Virus record (IMG/VR): IMGVR_UViG_3300042691_034814
Coordinates: 1 to 24,899 of that record
DNA from: a virus
Reading direction: 5' to 3' (one strand)
DNA: 24,899 bases
In this document: positions 1 to 7,624 of the stretch, piece after piece
How positions within the stretch are numbered: position 1 is the stretch's first letter
How the letters are laid out: every line of letters starts with the position of its first letter
Made by a program: the position numbers and the translations under genes
The notes under the pieces: model-generated
What the model was told of the DNA's origin: nothing
Seen by the model: only the letters and a program-made list of their open reading frames with translations
Databases searched by the model: none

Positions 1-283
1 CTGCAATTGCAATCAAACCTACTGTGTAAGGAGTCATAGCAACTGTATCAAGTACGCCTGCTACTGCCTCAGCGTCTGTAGCAATTCTGATTTTACCTTT
101 AACAGTATCAGTTGCATCGGGAATAAGAAGATCGCCCGCAGCGTCTAAAGTTGCCGGTGATATAATAAGATCGTCTCTGTCTCCAGCATCGGCTTCAGCA
201 ACTGTTGCAAAACGTGCTTGTCCTAAACTTGTTGTTGTAGCTTTTGGGCCTGTGTATCCTACTGGACTCTGAAATTTTGGCAT
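1..283 (-). CDS. Tail fibre / receptor-binding protein, N-terminal part (cut by window edge)
   Basis: The open frame starts at ATG 283 behind an AAGAAGGT ribosome site and runs off the left edge, so only about 94 residues are visible. It begins MPKFQSPVGYTGPK and contains two copies of a roughly 35-residue repeat. The first carries ARFATVAEADAGDRDDLIIS followed by PATL. The second carries IRIATDAEAVAGVLDTVAMT followed by PYTV. This A-x-A-T-x-x-E-A-x-A-G...(T/S)P-x-T pattern is typical of the shaft repeats of phage tail fibres. It follows the ejection and tail genes on the same strand but is separated from them by the small plus-strand unit at 350-1227. The role in host recognition is inferred from family and position; the receptor-binding tip lies outside the window. 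Confidence 0.75.
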   Translation of the reverse strand, partial: MPKFQSPVGYTGPKATTTSLGQARFATVAEADAGDRDDLIISPATLDAAGDLLIPDATDTVKGKIRIATDAEAVAGVLDTVAMTPYTVGLIAIA

Positions 284-349
284 AAATTACCTTCTTGTTT
301 AACTAAATTTAGATTCGCAATCCCCTATCAAAAATGCAAATAAATTCGT

Positions 350-378
350 TTGTTAAAATGCGAATTATATGTTAAAAT
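350..378 (+). promoter_or_regulatory. Sigma70-like promoter for the RHH/membrane-protein unit
   Basis: TTGTTA (350-355), a 17-base spacer and TAAAAT (373-378) form a good promoter. Both boxes lie inside a direct repeat, TGTTAAAAT at 351-359 and 370-378 (19-bp period). This suits autoregulation by the ribbon-helix-helix protein encoded just downstream, which is an inference. Predicted transcription starts near 385, so the in-frame ATG at 385 is unlikely to be used. Confidence 0.6.
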
Positions 379-408
379 ATAGGTATGCTAATATGGAGAT
401 ATGTTTAT

Positions 409-570
409 ATGGATACCAACTCACGTACTACAGTAATACTTCCTAAAAAGCTAAAAAAAGAAATGCAACTTATGTGTGTAATGACAGATAGACGACCAAG
501 TGATTTCATCCGTATTGCCATTCAAGACAAAATAAAAGAGCTAAAAGAGAAAAGAAATGATGTTACTTGA
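409..570 (+). CDS. Small ribbon-helix-helix (CopG/Arc-type) DNA-binding protein
   Basis: 53 residues from ATG 409, which has GGAG ten bases upstream; an in-frame ATG at 385 coincides with the predicted transcription start and is rejected. The protein starts MDTNSRTTVILPKKLKKEMQ, where TTVILPKKL is a typical RHH beta strand. Two helices follow, with RRPSDFIRIAIQDKIKELK matching the RHH helix-turn-helix pattern of a small residue, D/E and hydrophobics. RHH proteins bind operators as dimers through the paired strand. It is first in a plus-strand unit before three micro membrane proteins and lies beside a promoter with a direct repeat, so autoregulation is likely. No toxin partner is evident nearby. 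Fold confidence is good; the target is inferred. Confidence 0.7.
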   Translation: MDTNSRTTVILPKKLKKEMQLMCVMTDRRPSDFIRIAIQDKIKELKEKRNDVT

Positions 571-591
571 AATTTAAAGTTTTTGTTCGTA

Positions 592-620
592 TTTTCAATA
601 ATTGTGTACTTATGTATACT
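592..620 (+). promoter_or_regulatory. Candidate promoter before the membrane-protein genes
   Basis: TTTTCA (592-597), a 17-base spacer and TATACT (615-620) precede the GGAGG ribosome site of the next gene by about 20 bases. It may drive the three membrane proteins separately from the RHH gene. Confidence 0.45.
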
Positions 621-649
621 GTATGACAAAACAAAACATGGAGGTTTGC

Positions 650-880
650 ATGGACAAAACAACATTAATTTCAATGGCTGTATTTATTTTCACAAACATA
701 GGAACGATTATATCGATGTTCTTATGGGTAAGATCAGAGGCTAACTTGGATCGACGAGAAAGTTTAGATTTATTGAGAGCTATACAAGCAGATTCTAAAG
801 CATTTCAAAACGCTATGATGACAGAGGCAAAAGACTTCCACGGAAGACTTTGCGCAATCGAAGAGAGGAACAAAAAATAA
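650..880 (+). CDS. Small one-helix membrane protein with cytoplasmic coiled coil (holin-like, unknown)
   Basis: 76 residues from ATG 650, preceded by GGAGG at five bases; an upstream in-frame ATG at 602 has no ribosome site and overlaps the promoter. Residues about 5-26 are a hydrophobic membrane segment ending in MFLWVRSE. The rest is charged and helical with the ending KDFHGRLCAIEERNKK. A protein at 17413-17604 has the same plan (membrane helix ending LFLW plus charged helix). Size and topology resemble holin or antiholin-like proteins encoded near tail genes, but no lysis enzyme is in the window, so a lysis role is only inferred. The stop codon overlaps the next ATG (TAATG), indicating translational coupling. 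Confidence 0.65.
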   Translation: MDKTTLISMAVFIFTNIGTIISMFLWVRSEANLDRRESLDLLRAIQADSKAFQNAMMTEAKDFHGRLCAIEERNKK

Positions 881-1101
881 TGGACTTAGCACTTTTCATA
901 ACGATAGTCGGTACAGGTATGGGCGTCATTGCTTTTATGTACACGTTCTTTCGAAATTTTAAAATTGATATGCACAACGAGATTGCAAATATAAAAACCG
1001 TAACTGACAAGTTGCACCAAGATCACCAGAACGCAATCATACGCATCGATCATTTATACAAGGTGATCATAGACATGCTTAAAAAAGATTATAGGGGGTA
1101 A
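880..1101 (+). CDS. Small one-helix membrane protein, coiled-coil tail
   Basis: 73 residues, starting at ATG 880 that overlaps the stop of the previous gene and follows GAGAGGAA. Residues 2-24 (DLALFITIVGTGMGVIAFMY) form one membrane helix; residues 25-73 are an amphipathic, charged helix with regularly spaced hydrophobics. This is an N-in or N-out single-pass protein with the same plan as its upstream neighbour but little sequence identity. Together with it and the 40-residue protein downstream it could form a holin/spanin-like set; this is inferred from size and clustering only. No lipobox or signal peptidase site is visible. Confidence 0.6.
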   Translation: MDLALFITIVGTGMGVIAFMYTFFRNFKIDMHNEIANIKTVTDKLHQDHQNAIIRIDHLYKVIIDMLKKDYRG

Positions 1102-1104
1102 AAA

Positions 1105-1227
1105 ATGGTTACACTCACAATATTTATATTACCATTTATTGGATTAATATGTTATTTCATCGATACAAAAGATGATGATGCAGAAACACGCTATTCTTCC
1201 GAGGATATGCCCAGCGGTTATTTTTAA
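1105..1227 (+). CDS. 40-residue membrane microprotein
   Basis: ATG 1105 follows AGGGGG at a good distance. The product is 40 residues: hydrophobic helix MVTLTIFILPFIGLICYFID, then a polar acidic tail with KDDDAETRYSSED. It is the last gene of the unit and its stop overlaps, tail to tail, the end of the minus-strand gene at 1224-2564 by four bases, with no visible terminator between them. The strong ribosome site and tight packing argue for a real gene. Function unknown; it may work with the two preceding membrane proteins. Confidence 0.55.
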   Translation: MVTLTIFILPFIGLICYFIDTKDDDAETRYSSEDMPSGYF

Positions 1228-2564
1228 TTTTTTGGGGCCTGTTTATCTAATGCATTTAAATGCTTTATAACTCCAGGAAGATTTTCGTTACCTGCTTCAA
1301 AAATTGCTTTCATGTAATGCTCCCTAAGTTTTGGACTTTTTGCAATCCTTGTTAAGAGCTCACCGCTCTTTAATAATCCATAACCAACTGCTGTACCAGC
1401 TGCCGCTTGCGGATAACCTAGCATCAATTCTAAAGCGGCTGATCCAATCAAATGTTTTGGCAGCGAACCTATTTTTCCCTCTAGATAATTTTTTACTTTT
1501 TTGCTATTTGCAATAGCCCCATATGCTTGATTAGCTTCAGTCCAAGTCTTATAAAATTTTGGATTTGCTTTTCCAAGTTTAGCTACTTCTTGATGCAATT
1601 CATTTTTTACTAAATCAAATCTAGACTTCAGAAGTTTTCTTTCTGTAGTATTTAACTCATCAAATAGTTTTTTTGAATTCATTATTTCATTAATGTCATG
1701 TACAGATTGTACAACCTCATCCGCTTCCATCAAACCATTAGCTGCTTTAGCTTTAAGTTCACTCAATGAAGTACGTACTTTATCTTTAGTAGGAGTTGAA
1801 ATACCCTTTGACAATCTAGATTCAACATCTTCTAAAGCAAAATACATATCAGTTGTATCAAGTAGTGTTCCTCTAGGAATTTCAGCTCTAGCTTTCTGAT
1901 ATTGATCGCTTACAAATTTATCAGCAGTTTTTCTACCAAGAAGTCCAGTCAAAAATAAAGTACCGAGTTCAACAGCATTTTGCTGTCCTTCGGTAGCACC
2001 AAGTAATTTTGAACCCTCTCCAACACCTTTAACAGCTGCTGATTTTCCAAAAGCTTTACCAATAGTGCTGAGTAACTTAGGAAATGATTCAACGGCCTTT
2101 GCAGGTTCTAAAAGAATTGTTGCTAAAGATGTTATTTCATCTCCAATTTCTTCATAAGCACTTTGTGGATCAGTGAAACCAGAAGTCAGATAACTCGAAA
2201 CTTTTTTAAGTTCTTCATTTCCTGGGATCTGTTCTATTGCCTGTCTACCAAGCTTTTTTAATTTTGAAGGTTCTTTTCGTAAAAATTCTGGAGGTTTAGG
2301 TAGAGATTCTGCAATATATTTGCTGAATTTAACCATATCTCCAGGAAAACCTAGGATAGCTTCACTAACTCTTGCTCCTGTACGAGTTAGATGTCTTCCT
2401 ACTTCTTCTTCAGTTGTAGGTGGCTCTTTTACTTTGTACGCACTAAAATCAAAAGGTGTACTTTCATTAGTATCTGTAGGACGCGATGGCGTCGTTTCAG
2501 GCTCTATGCCTTCAACACGATATTGCGAAAAATTAAAAGGCTCATTATCTACATCTGGGTTCAT
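1224..2564 (-). CDS. Probable DNA-ejection / internal virion protein (last of three)
   Basis: 446 residues. The N-terminus is polar and probably disordered and holds a repeated motif, PFNFSQYRV (about residues 9-17) and PFDFSAYKV (about 37-45). The middle is helical and charged, with a hydrophobic stretch near FPKLLSTIGKAFGKSAAVKG. A more hydrophobic Gly/Ala segment, LIGSAALELMLGYPQAAAGT, lies at about residues 368-387. Size, helicity, hydrophobic patches and position as the last of three genes after the tail hub match P22 gp7/gp20/gp16-type proteins, which leave the virion during infection and form a conduit for DNA. Its ATG overlaps the upstream stop by four bases (ATGA). The assignment is by order and composition, not by a recognised domain. 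Confidence 0.5.
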   Translation of the reverse strand: MNPDVDNEPFNFSQYRVEGIEPETTPSRPTDTNESTPFDFSAYKVKEPPTTEEEVGRHLTRTGARVSEAILGFPGDMVKFSKYIAESLPKPPEFLRKEPSKLKKLGRQAIEQIPGNEELKKVSSYLTSGFTDPQSAYEEIGDEITSLATILLEPAKAVESFPKLLSTIGKAFGKSAAVKGVGEGSKLLGATEGQQNAVELGTLFLTGLLGRKTADKFVSDQYQKARAEIPRGTLLDTTDMYFALEDVESRLSKGISTPTKDKVRTSLSELKAKAANGLMEADEVVQSVHDINEIMNSKKLFDELNTTERKLLKSRFDLVKNELHQEVAKLGKANPKFYKTWTEANQAYGAIANSKKVKNYLEGKIGSLPKHLIGSAALELMLGYPQAAAGTAVGYGLLKSGELLTRIAKSPKLREHYMKAIFEAGNENLPGVIKHLNALDKQAPKN

Positions 2565-3763
2565 TTAAATCGCGCCCCTGCTTTTAAAGCTGCTTCTATT
2601 TTATTTGGGGGTATATCTACAGGATTTCCTTGAGGATCAAACATGCGTATAGGTTGCTGAAATTTATCAACGCCTTCATTGATGTTATTTATATATCTAT
2701 CTTCGATATCCATTAATTTTGGAGCCGTTCTCTCTTCGAGCAAAACGCCAAGGTTTTGAGGCTTTTTCCCGTTGTTCTCCCCCAAGATCTGCTTATAAGC
2801 ATCATAGCGCACTCGCTTAGCTTCATTCATAAGCTTTCTGTTTGCAATTATCTGTTTTCTTCCTTCAGGGCTATTCATCAAGCTTGGAATTGTCTTTAAA
2901 TAAGCTCCAATTTCATAATTTGTAATCCTTCCACCTGGAAAAACCTTGCTAACATCACGTACATAGTCGGCTTCAAGTTTTCTAAATTCTTCAGTGGCTG
3001 GATTGCCAAGGACTCCAATTGGCACGCCAAAGGTATCCATAATTTTTATTAATGCAGGAGTTGAAACATTACCCTCTTTGTCAAGCTGTAACTGTCTTTC
3101 CAGACGCATGTTTTCATTTGTTGCTGATTGGAATTCTTTCTCTACTTCAGTTGCTAATTCATTTACTCTTTTAGCTTCTAATTTATCAGCTTCGGGCTCA
3201 AACTGAGATTGGGCAGCTTTAGCTGCTTCTTGCCTTCTTCTCAATTCTGTTTTAGCTGGTTCTGAAATCTCTCTATCTGGCGCACCTGTAAGAGCAACTA
3301 ATTTGTCATCGCTAAACTGTGCAAAAGGGTTTTCGGAATTGGTACCTTGCCCTTGACTAGTTCCTTGCGGTTGTTCGCCAAAAACACTTGCTATTCTCTT
3401 ATCTTTCTGCTGTGTCTTAAAAGCTTCTTTAGCTAGAGGTGTTGGCAAATCTGGGTCAACACCCATTTTAATTTTAGCCTGGCGTTCTCTTTGGTCTATT
3501 GCTAGTTTTTGTTGCTTCTCAATATTATCCTGAATAAACTTCTGCTTTTGCTGCAAAAGTCCAAGAGCCACCTGCTGTCTCTCCGGTGATACACGCTGTA
3601 GGATTTGACCCATGACATCATTGATAACGTTTGGATCCTGTGTGCGTGAAGCCTTCTCAAGAATATCATCCAAAGCGGTCTTATCTTGATACGCAGTAAA
3701 GCCTTTGGCAATGTTTGTACCAACAGCTTGTCCTATCTCAAAGGGGGACGGTGCACGATTCAT
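2561..3763 (-). CDS. Probable DNA-ejection / internal virion protein (second of three)
   Basis: 400 residues, almost entirely charged and helical. It begins MNRAPSPFEIGQAVGTNIAK. A Gln/Lys-rich coiled coil spans about residues 55-130 (QQKQKFIQDNIEKQQKL), followed by a low-complexity Q/G/T linker around 130-145 and a second coiled coil near residues 175-225. The rest looks globular. There is no signal peptide or enzyme motif. It overlaps the neighbouring genes on both sides by one to four bases, so the three genes 4380-1224 form a tightly coupled block. By position it corresponds to P22 gp20, one of three ejected proteins; the sequence alone would not identify it. Confidence 0.45.
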   Translation of the reverse strand: MNRAPSPFEIGQAVGTNIAKGFTAYQDKTALDDILEKASRTQDPNVINDVMGQILQRVSPERQQVALGLLQQKQKFIQDNIEKQQKLAIDQRERQAKIKMGVDPDLPTPLAKEAFKTQQKDKRIASVFGEQPQGTSQGQGTNSENPFAQFSDDKLVALTGAPDREISEPAKTELRRRQEAAKAAQSQFEPEADKLEAKRVNELATEVEKEFQSATNENMRLERQLQLDKEGNVSTPALIKIMDTFGVPIGVLGNPATEEFRKLEADYVRDVSKVFPGGRITNYEIGAYLKTIPSLMNSPEGRKQIIANRKLMNEAKRVRYDAYKQILGENNGKKPQNLGVLLEERTAPKLMDIEDRYINNINEGVDKFQQPIRMFDPQGNPVDIPPNKIEAALKAGARFK

Positions 3764-4380
3764 TAATATCCTCCCTGCCAGTTATTGCGGTTTTGCTCAT
3801 AGCCTACACGACCTGACATAGTATCATTTTGATTGCTTGCAAACCAGTTTCCAATGCCTTCAGCCGCTTTACCAAAACCTGGGCTTGCAAAATATCCGGC
3901 CGCTCCTTGTGCTGCTGCCTGTCCTGTTGACATTGGATTAGCTGCACCTTGGTCAGAGCTACCTAAAATACCTCTAAGCAGATCATTTTTACGTCCTTGG
4001 CCTTGCTGATAAAAATCACCATAGAGAGCGTTTAGATCATTTTGTAGATCGACACCGGCTCTAGTTAATGTATCATCAAGTCCCGTACCTCTTTGCATGC
4101 CAGAAGCAATAAATTCTTGCTGGATCTGTGGAGCTATACGATTACTGAAACGACTCATTGCGGGCTCAACATAAGCCTTATTAAACATCTCTTCATCAAC
4201 ATTAAATAGGTCTGAAAATGCTCCGGAACCTGATTTCAAAGATCCAAGAAGCTCATCAATAAGTTTACGTCTTTGCCGTTGTAATTTGGTCTCTTGGTTG
4301 CCTTGGTTTCCCATGATACCGCCCAAGATCGAACCACCTGCGCTTATAGCTGCGCTTGCTACTGGTGCCGCCCATCCCAT
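3763..4380 (-). CDS. Probable DNA-ejection protein (first of three, gp7-like position)
   Basis: 205 residues. I place the start at ATG 4380, which overlaps the upstream stop (TAATG) and has AAGGAG eight bases before it; an in-frame GTG at 4398 lies inside the previous gene. The N-terminus MGWAAPVASAAISAGGSILG continues GIMG and is a Gly/Ala-rich hydrophobic helix with a glycine-zipper look, as in phage proteins that insert into membranes during DNA delivery. The middle is helical (FNKAYVEPAMSRFSNRIAPQ), and the C-terminus is Gly/Asn/Gln-rich. It directly follows the tail hub and a small gene, as gp7-type proteins do in P22-like phages. Ejection is inferred. Confidence 0.5.
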   Translation of the reverse strand: MGWAAPVASAAISAGGSILGGIMGNQGNQETKLQRQRRKLIDELLGSLKSGSGAFSDLFNVDEEMFNKAYVEPAMSRFSNRIAPQIQQEFIASGMQRGTGLDDTLTRAGVDLQNDLNALYGDFYQQGQGRKNDLLRGILGSSDQGAANPMSTGQAAAQGAAGYFASPGFGKAAEGIGNWFASNQNDTMSGRVGYEQNRNNWQGGY

Positions 4381-4646
4381 TAAATCAACTCCTTCCACGT
4401 AACGGTTGTTTGCGTTGGATGCGCTACCAGCATCTCAACCTTATTTGTGTTACTGTTAATATTTATATCACCAATAGACAAAAATGTATCGCTTGCTTGT
4501 CCGTCCGTATCTCTAACATACACCTCAGGCTTCTTATTAAGCGCTTCGGCTATATCCATGTACATTTCTTCTAAAAGGAGTAACAAACGTTCTAGGGTGA
4601 TGTTATTCTTATCACCTATGTTAAATCTTTCTGCTATGCGTGCCAT
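4380..4646 (-). CDS. Small virion-module protein of unknown function
   Basis: 88 residues starting MARIAERFNIGDKNNITLER behind AGAGGAT at a normal distance. The first half is helical (LLLLLEEMYMDIAEAL). The second half looks like beta strands (PEVYVRDTDG, FLSIGDININ, VEMLVAHPTQTTVTW). It lies between the tail hub and the first ejection gene in the same transcript, eight bases after the hub stop and overlapping the next start. The mixed helix-beta layout and position suggest a small tail or head-tail accessory, but I recognise no family. Confidence 0.5.
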   Translation of the reverse strand: MARIAERFNIGDKNNITLERLLLLLEEMYMDIAEALNKKPEVYVRDTDGQASDTFLSIGDININSNTNKVEMLVAHPTQTTVTWKELI

Positions 4647-4653
4647 AAATCCT

Positions 4654-6576
4654 CTAGTAACTGGTTGGTGCTGCTGGTGAGCAATGTATTCTCATAGATG
4701 TGATCTGTATTTGCTGACCAGGACTATTTTGATTCATAATAAAAGTAAAGAAATTCGATTCTTGATCAACGCTAACACTAATCCACTCACGTTTCGCCTG
4801 TGTATTTGTCGGTTGTAATCTGACATTCTGTATAAATGGTGTTTCGTCTTCATCGGCCACGACAGAAAATAGCACTTCACCGCCATCTGTATTTATAAGC
4901 AATTCGACAAAGTGACAGTAACATTTGAGACCCTCAGAACGCCACGGATTAAAGGGGATAGTCTCAGCTGTAAAATTGATCGTCTTAGATATAGTCCCAC
5001 CGGAAACATAAGCTCCAAAAAGCGATGAGTCAACGTCGATTGTGATCTGATTCAGGCCTGCATTAACAGCTACGACATTATAAAATGGTGTTGTCTCAAC
5101 ATCTTCTTCAGGGTCATAATTGTTAATTTCAGTCATGCCTAAGACGCCAGATATAGCAACTTGATCACCAACAATAAAAGGGATACCTGTAGATATAGTA
5201 ACAACGGCCTGTTGCGCATTTGTGATGCCGGTTATGTCTATAAAATAATCGTCATAGTCTACGTTTATCTCCCAGATGTTACCGTAATTATCACCTGCAA
5301 TCGTTTTTGTGGTTGTCTCGCCAAGTCCTAAACGATCCCAAATGTCTTCCGTTGTATCCCATTCGGCCCACTCTGGAAATTCTGGGTGATCTACAGCGCT
5401 GACATTGTCCCAGACTATATCTGTTCCGTTTGTGATTTCACAAAAACAGGTAAAACGATAGTCATAAACTGACCACGACTGTTCTTCATAGTTATTAACT
5501 AAGCATCTATCTTGGCTATCTACACCAAAATTTTCAAAATCACTAAGGTAGCTAAAGAGAAACTGGGCGTTTCTTCTATCAAATCCACCTGAAATAAGAT
5601 TAAAGTACTTTTGATCTATGTCGTCACGTGTGAAAAATGGTATTTTATCATCAACTCTCTGTGATTGCCTTCCGTCAGTAGACACAATGCCAGTTTTGCC
5701 CAGCGATCTAACAATATCCATCCAAGAGACAAAAGAAAAGTCTGCGTCTGTACCTACAACACCAGGAACTTTTCGCGGATAATAAGGATTAAAAGCGTCA
5801 CGAGTCTTTTCGACTGTCCAATTAGATCGGGATAGGTTAAGAGCAAGCACATTACCCAGAATTGATGCTCCATTGATATACTCCTGCGTATCTAAAATGA
5901 TGAGGCCACTACCAGAAAAAGCAAAATTATCACCGTTTCCGGATGCAGTGCGTATGGCACTAAAAAGATGTCCTTGTGGATATGGAGTGCCACCTATAAT
6001 GGGATAAAATAGATTTAGCCTCTCACCAAAGTATATAATATATTTAGAATTTGTGATCTGTCCTTGTGGAGGCTGTACATATGTTGGGTTATCAGCAGCA
6101 TTAGTATAGTCCGTTACAGTTCCATATGCGCCGCTATTTGGGTCATACTGGTAAACATGCGTCATACCTTTTGAAGTAAATACAAAACGATCTGATCCAT
6201 CAGGAAATGGGTACGTTGTACCTGACACGTAATCGTCATTTGCAGCTATACCAAACGTGTGACCAGCACCAAGGGAACCACCTGTAGGCACTTCCACATA
6301 AGCATCTGTAACCACATCATAGACATAAAGATGATCGAGTGTAACCGCTAAAGATTGTATCGTGCCATCTCTACGGTAATTATTAAATAGACCCATTACG
6401 CGCAAACCGTCTGTTAATTTAGACGTAGAAAATCGTCTAAAACCCTGACGTGATTGGACAACTTGTCTATATATGTATCCGTTGAATAAATTTTGATATG
6501 AATCTTTTGGTTGAAGGAAATTAACCCCCTGCCTAGATATACCCGTAACATTACCTGTAATCTCAAAAACTTGCAT
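4654..6576 (-). CDS. P22 gp10-like tail hub / DNA stabilisation protein with E1-FCCH-like insert
   Basis: 640 residues, the largest tail protein here. It begins MQVFEITGNVTGISRQGVNF and continues with repeated beta-rich segments (LAVTLDHLYVYDVVTDAYVE, FVFTSKGMTHVYQYDPNSGA) that read like a beta propeller, as in gp10-type hub proteins closing the head-tail channel. Residues about 447-532 hold a separate beta module starting DITGITNAQQAVVTIS and ending FGAYVSGGTISK, resembling the E1-FCCH-like domain found in many phage structural proteins. The same kind of module occurs in the products of 9181-9948 and 8753-9100. It lies downstream of the adaptor-like gene and upstream of the ejection genes, matching P22 order. 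The start overlaps the previous stop by one base. Confidence 0.65.
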   Translation of the reverse strand: MQVFEITGNVTGISRQGVNFLQPKDSYQNLFNGYIYRQVVQSRQGFRRFSTSKLTDGLRVMGLFNNYRRDGTIQSLAVTLDHLYVYDVVTDAYVEVPTGGSLGAGHTFGIAANDDYVSGTTYPFPDGSDRFVFTSKGMTHVYQYDPNSGAYGTVTDYTNAADNPTYVQPPQGQITNSKYIIYFGERLNLFYPIIGGTPYPQGHLFSAIRTASGNGDNFAFSGSGLIILDTQEYINGASILGNVLALNLSRSNWTVEKTRDAFNPYYPRKVPGVVGTDADFSFVSWMDIVRSLGKTGIVSTDGRQSQRVDDKIPFFTRDDIDQKYFNLISGGFDRRNAQFLFSYLSDFENFGVDSQDRCLVNNYEEQSWSVYDYRFTCFCEITNGTDIVWDNVSAVDHPEFPEWAEWDTTEDIWDRLGLGETTTKTIAGDNYGNIWEINVDYDDYFIDITGITNAQQAVVTISTGIPFIVGDQVAISGVLGMTEINNYDPEEDVETTPFYNVVAVNAGLNQITIDVDSSLFGAYVSGGTISKTINFTAETIPFNPWRSEGLKCYCHFVELLINTDGGEVLFSVVADEDETPFIQNVRLQPTNTQAKREWISVSVDQESNFFTFIMNQNSPGQQIQITSMRIHCSPAAPTSY

Positions 6577-7265
6577 TATTGCGCTCTATAAGTTAGATAC
6601 CATGTCCAGTTACCATTTACATCACCAGAAGTTCCATCACCTTGTCTGCATCTTAAATTTAATCCACCAACAGCATCATTTAATAACTCAATGACGTAAT
6701 CGAAAGAACCGAAACCAGATGAAGAAGACCTTACCCTTGAGGTAAAACCCCTAGTTTGTGAAGCACTTGAACTGACTATCCCTTCGCATGATAAACTTTT
6801 ATCTGCATCATATACCATGAAAATATGTCCATACACATTTGCGGGCAACGCTACAATCGTTTGTATTGTATTTCCTGCAATTGTAAATGTACCCGTTTGG
6901 TAAGATGGCCCTACTTGGTAAATTCCTTGACCGTTACGGTAAAACATCTCTACCCGTGCGACAGATGTGCTTGCAGTTTTGAGATACATAATGCCGTCTA
7001 TGCTTGTACCCAATCCACCATCACCCGGATCTCCTGGATTAGTAGGGACACCCCCTACAGTAAATCCAGGTGCTTTAAAAAATCTATGGTGTCCAGATAG
7101 ATCTGCGCCCTGGTTCCAGAAATGATCTTTTGTAGCTGTAGTATAAGCGATGTTGTTAGCTGTTCCGCCCATATTGGTCTCAATATAGGTAGTATTTTGA
7201 TTACCAGGTGTTCTGTTAGCTTTTACAGATATGTTTCCTATGGGCCAAGTACCATTCCAGACCAT
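6576..7265 (-). CDS. Beta-rich tail protein, unknown family
   Basis: 229 residues, Gly/Thr/Ser/Asn-rich and without charged helices. It starts MVWNGTWPIGNISVKANRTP. A Gly/Pro-rich turn region (GGVPTNPGDPGDGGLGTSID) lies near residues 70-90, and a run of beta-strand-like segments follows, such as SVARVEMFYRNGQGIYQV, GTFTIAGNTIQTIVAL and NVYGHIFMVYDADKSL. The C-terminus (NGNWTWYLTYRAQ) is aromatic and compact. This composition is usual for tail knob, needle or fibre-associated proteins. It sits between the tiny basic genes and the tail hub and overlaps the hub start by one base. A tail or adsorption role is inferred. Confidence 0.5.
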   Translation of the reverse strand: MVWNGTWPIGNISVKANRTPGNQNTTYIETNMGGTANNIAYTTATKDHFWNQGADLSGHHRFFKAPGFTVGGVPTNPGDPGDGGLGTSIDGIMYLKTASTSVARVEMFYRNGQGIYQVGPSYQTGTFTIAGNTIQTIVALPANVYGHIFMVYDADKSLSCEGIVSSSASQTRGFTSRVRSSSSGFGSFDYVIELLNDAVGGLNLRCRQGDGTSGDVNGNWTWYLTYRAQ

Positions 7266-7266
7266 C

Positions 7267-7464
7267 TTATACCTTCTTCTGGGCTTTTGGTTTCACAAGG
7301 GTATTTTTTTTACCCATTTGCTTTTGTGCTTTTTTAAATGCAGTTGCAATACCAGCCGTTTTCATGGATTTCATTTGATCCATGTCGCGTTTGCGGTCAT
7401 GCTTCTCATCTTTTTCCATGTATTTTTTATCGCCACGGTCTTTTGACATCTTAGAGCACTTCAT
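7267..7464 (-). CDS. Very basic, Lys/Met-rich small protein
   Basis: 65 residues from ATG 7464, with AAAGG at a good distance and a four-base overlap (ATGA) with the previous stop. It is dominated by Lys, Asp and Met (for example DKKYMEKDEKHDRKRDMDQM) and ends KKNTLVKPKAQKKV. No hydrophobic core is visible, so it is probably disordered or a nucleic-acid or partner-binding peptide. Similar tiny Lys-rich genes are often found among podovirus head-tail genes. Function unknown. Confidence 0.5.
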   Translation of the reverse strand: MKCSKMSKDRGDKKYMEKDEKHDRKRDMDQMKSMKTAGIATAFKKAQKQMGKKNTLVKPKAQKKV

Positions 7465-7616
7465 TTTGCACCTTTCTTTTTTGGTTTGTAACCTGATTTT
7501 TTAGCAACATTTAGAGCAATTGCCACAGCTTGACGCCTTGGTTTATTTCCTAATCGCATTTCCGTCTCAATATTTTGCCGTATGTCGGCTTTCGATTTAC
7601 CTTTTACTAATGGCAT
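7461..7616 (-). CDS. Small basic conserved phage protein (51 residues)
   Basis: ATG 7616 follows AGGAG seven bases upstream and the frame closes at 7461 inside the next start codon. It reads MPLVKGKSKADIRQNIETEM and continues RLGNKPRRQAVAIALNVAKK to a Lys-rich end. The plan (M-P-x-x-K-G-K-S, then N-I-x-T-E-M, then K-x-x-x-Q-A-V-A-I-A-L) is a recurrent small protein in phage structural modules. It is helical and basic, so nucleic-acid binding is possible, but no function is established that I know of. Coupling to both neighbours supports it as a real gene. Confidence 0.65.
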   Translation of the reverse strand: MPLVKGKSKADIRQNIETEMRLGNKPRRQAVAIALNVAKKSGYKPKKKGAK

Positions 7617-7624
7617 ATGTGCTC

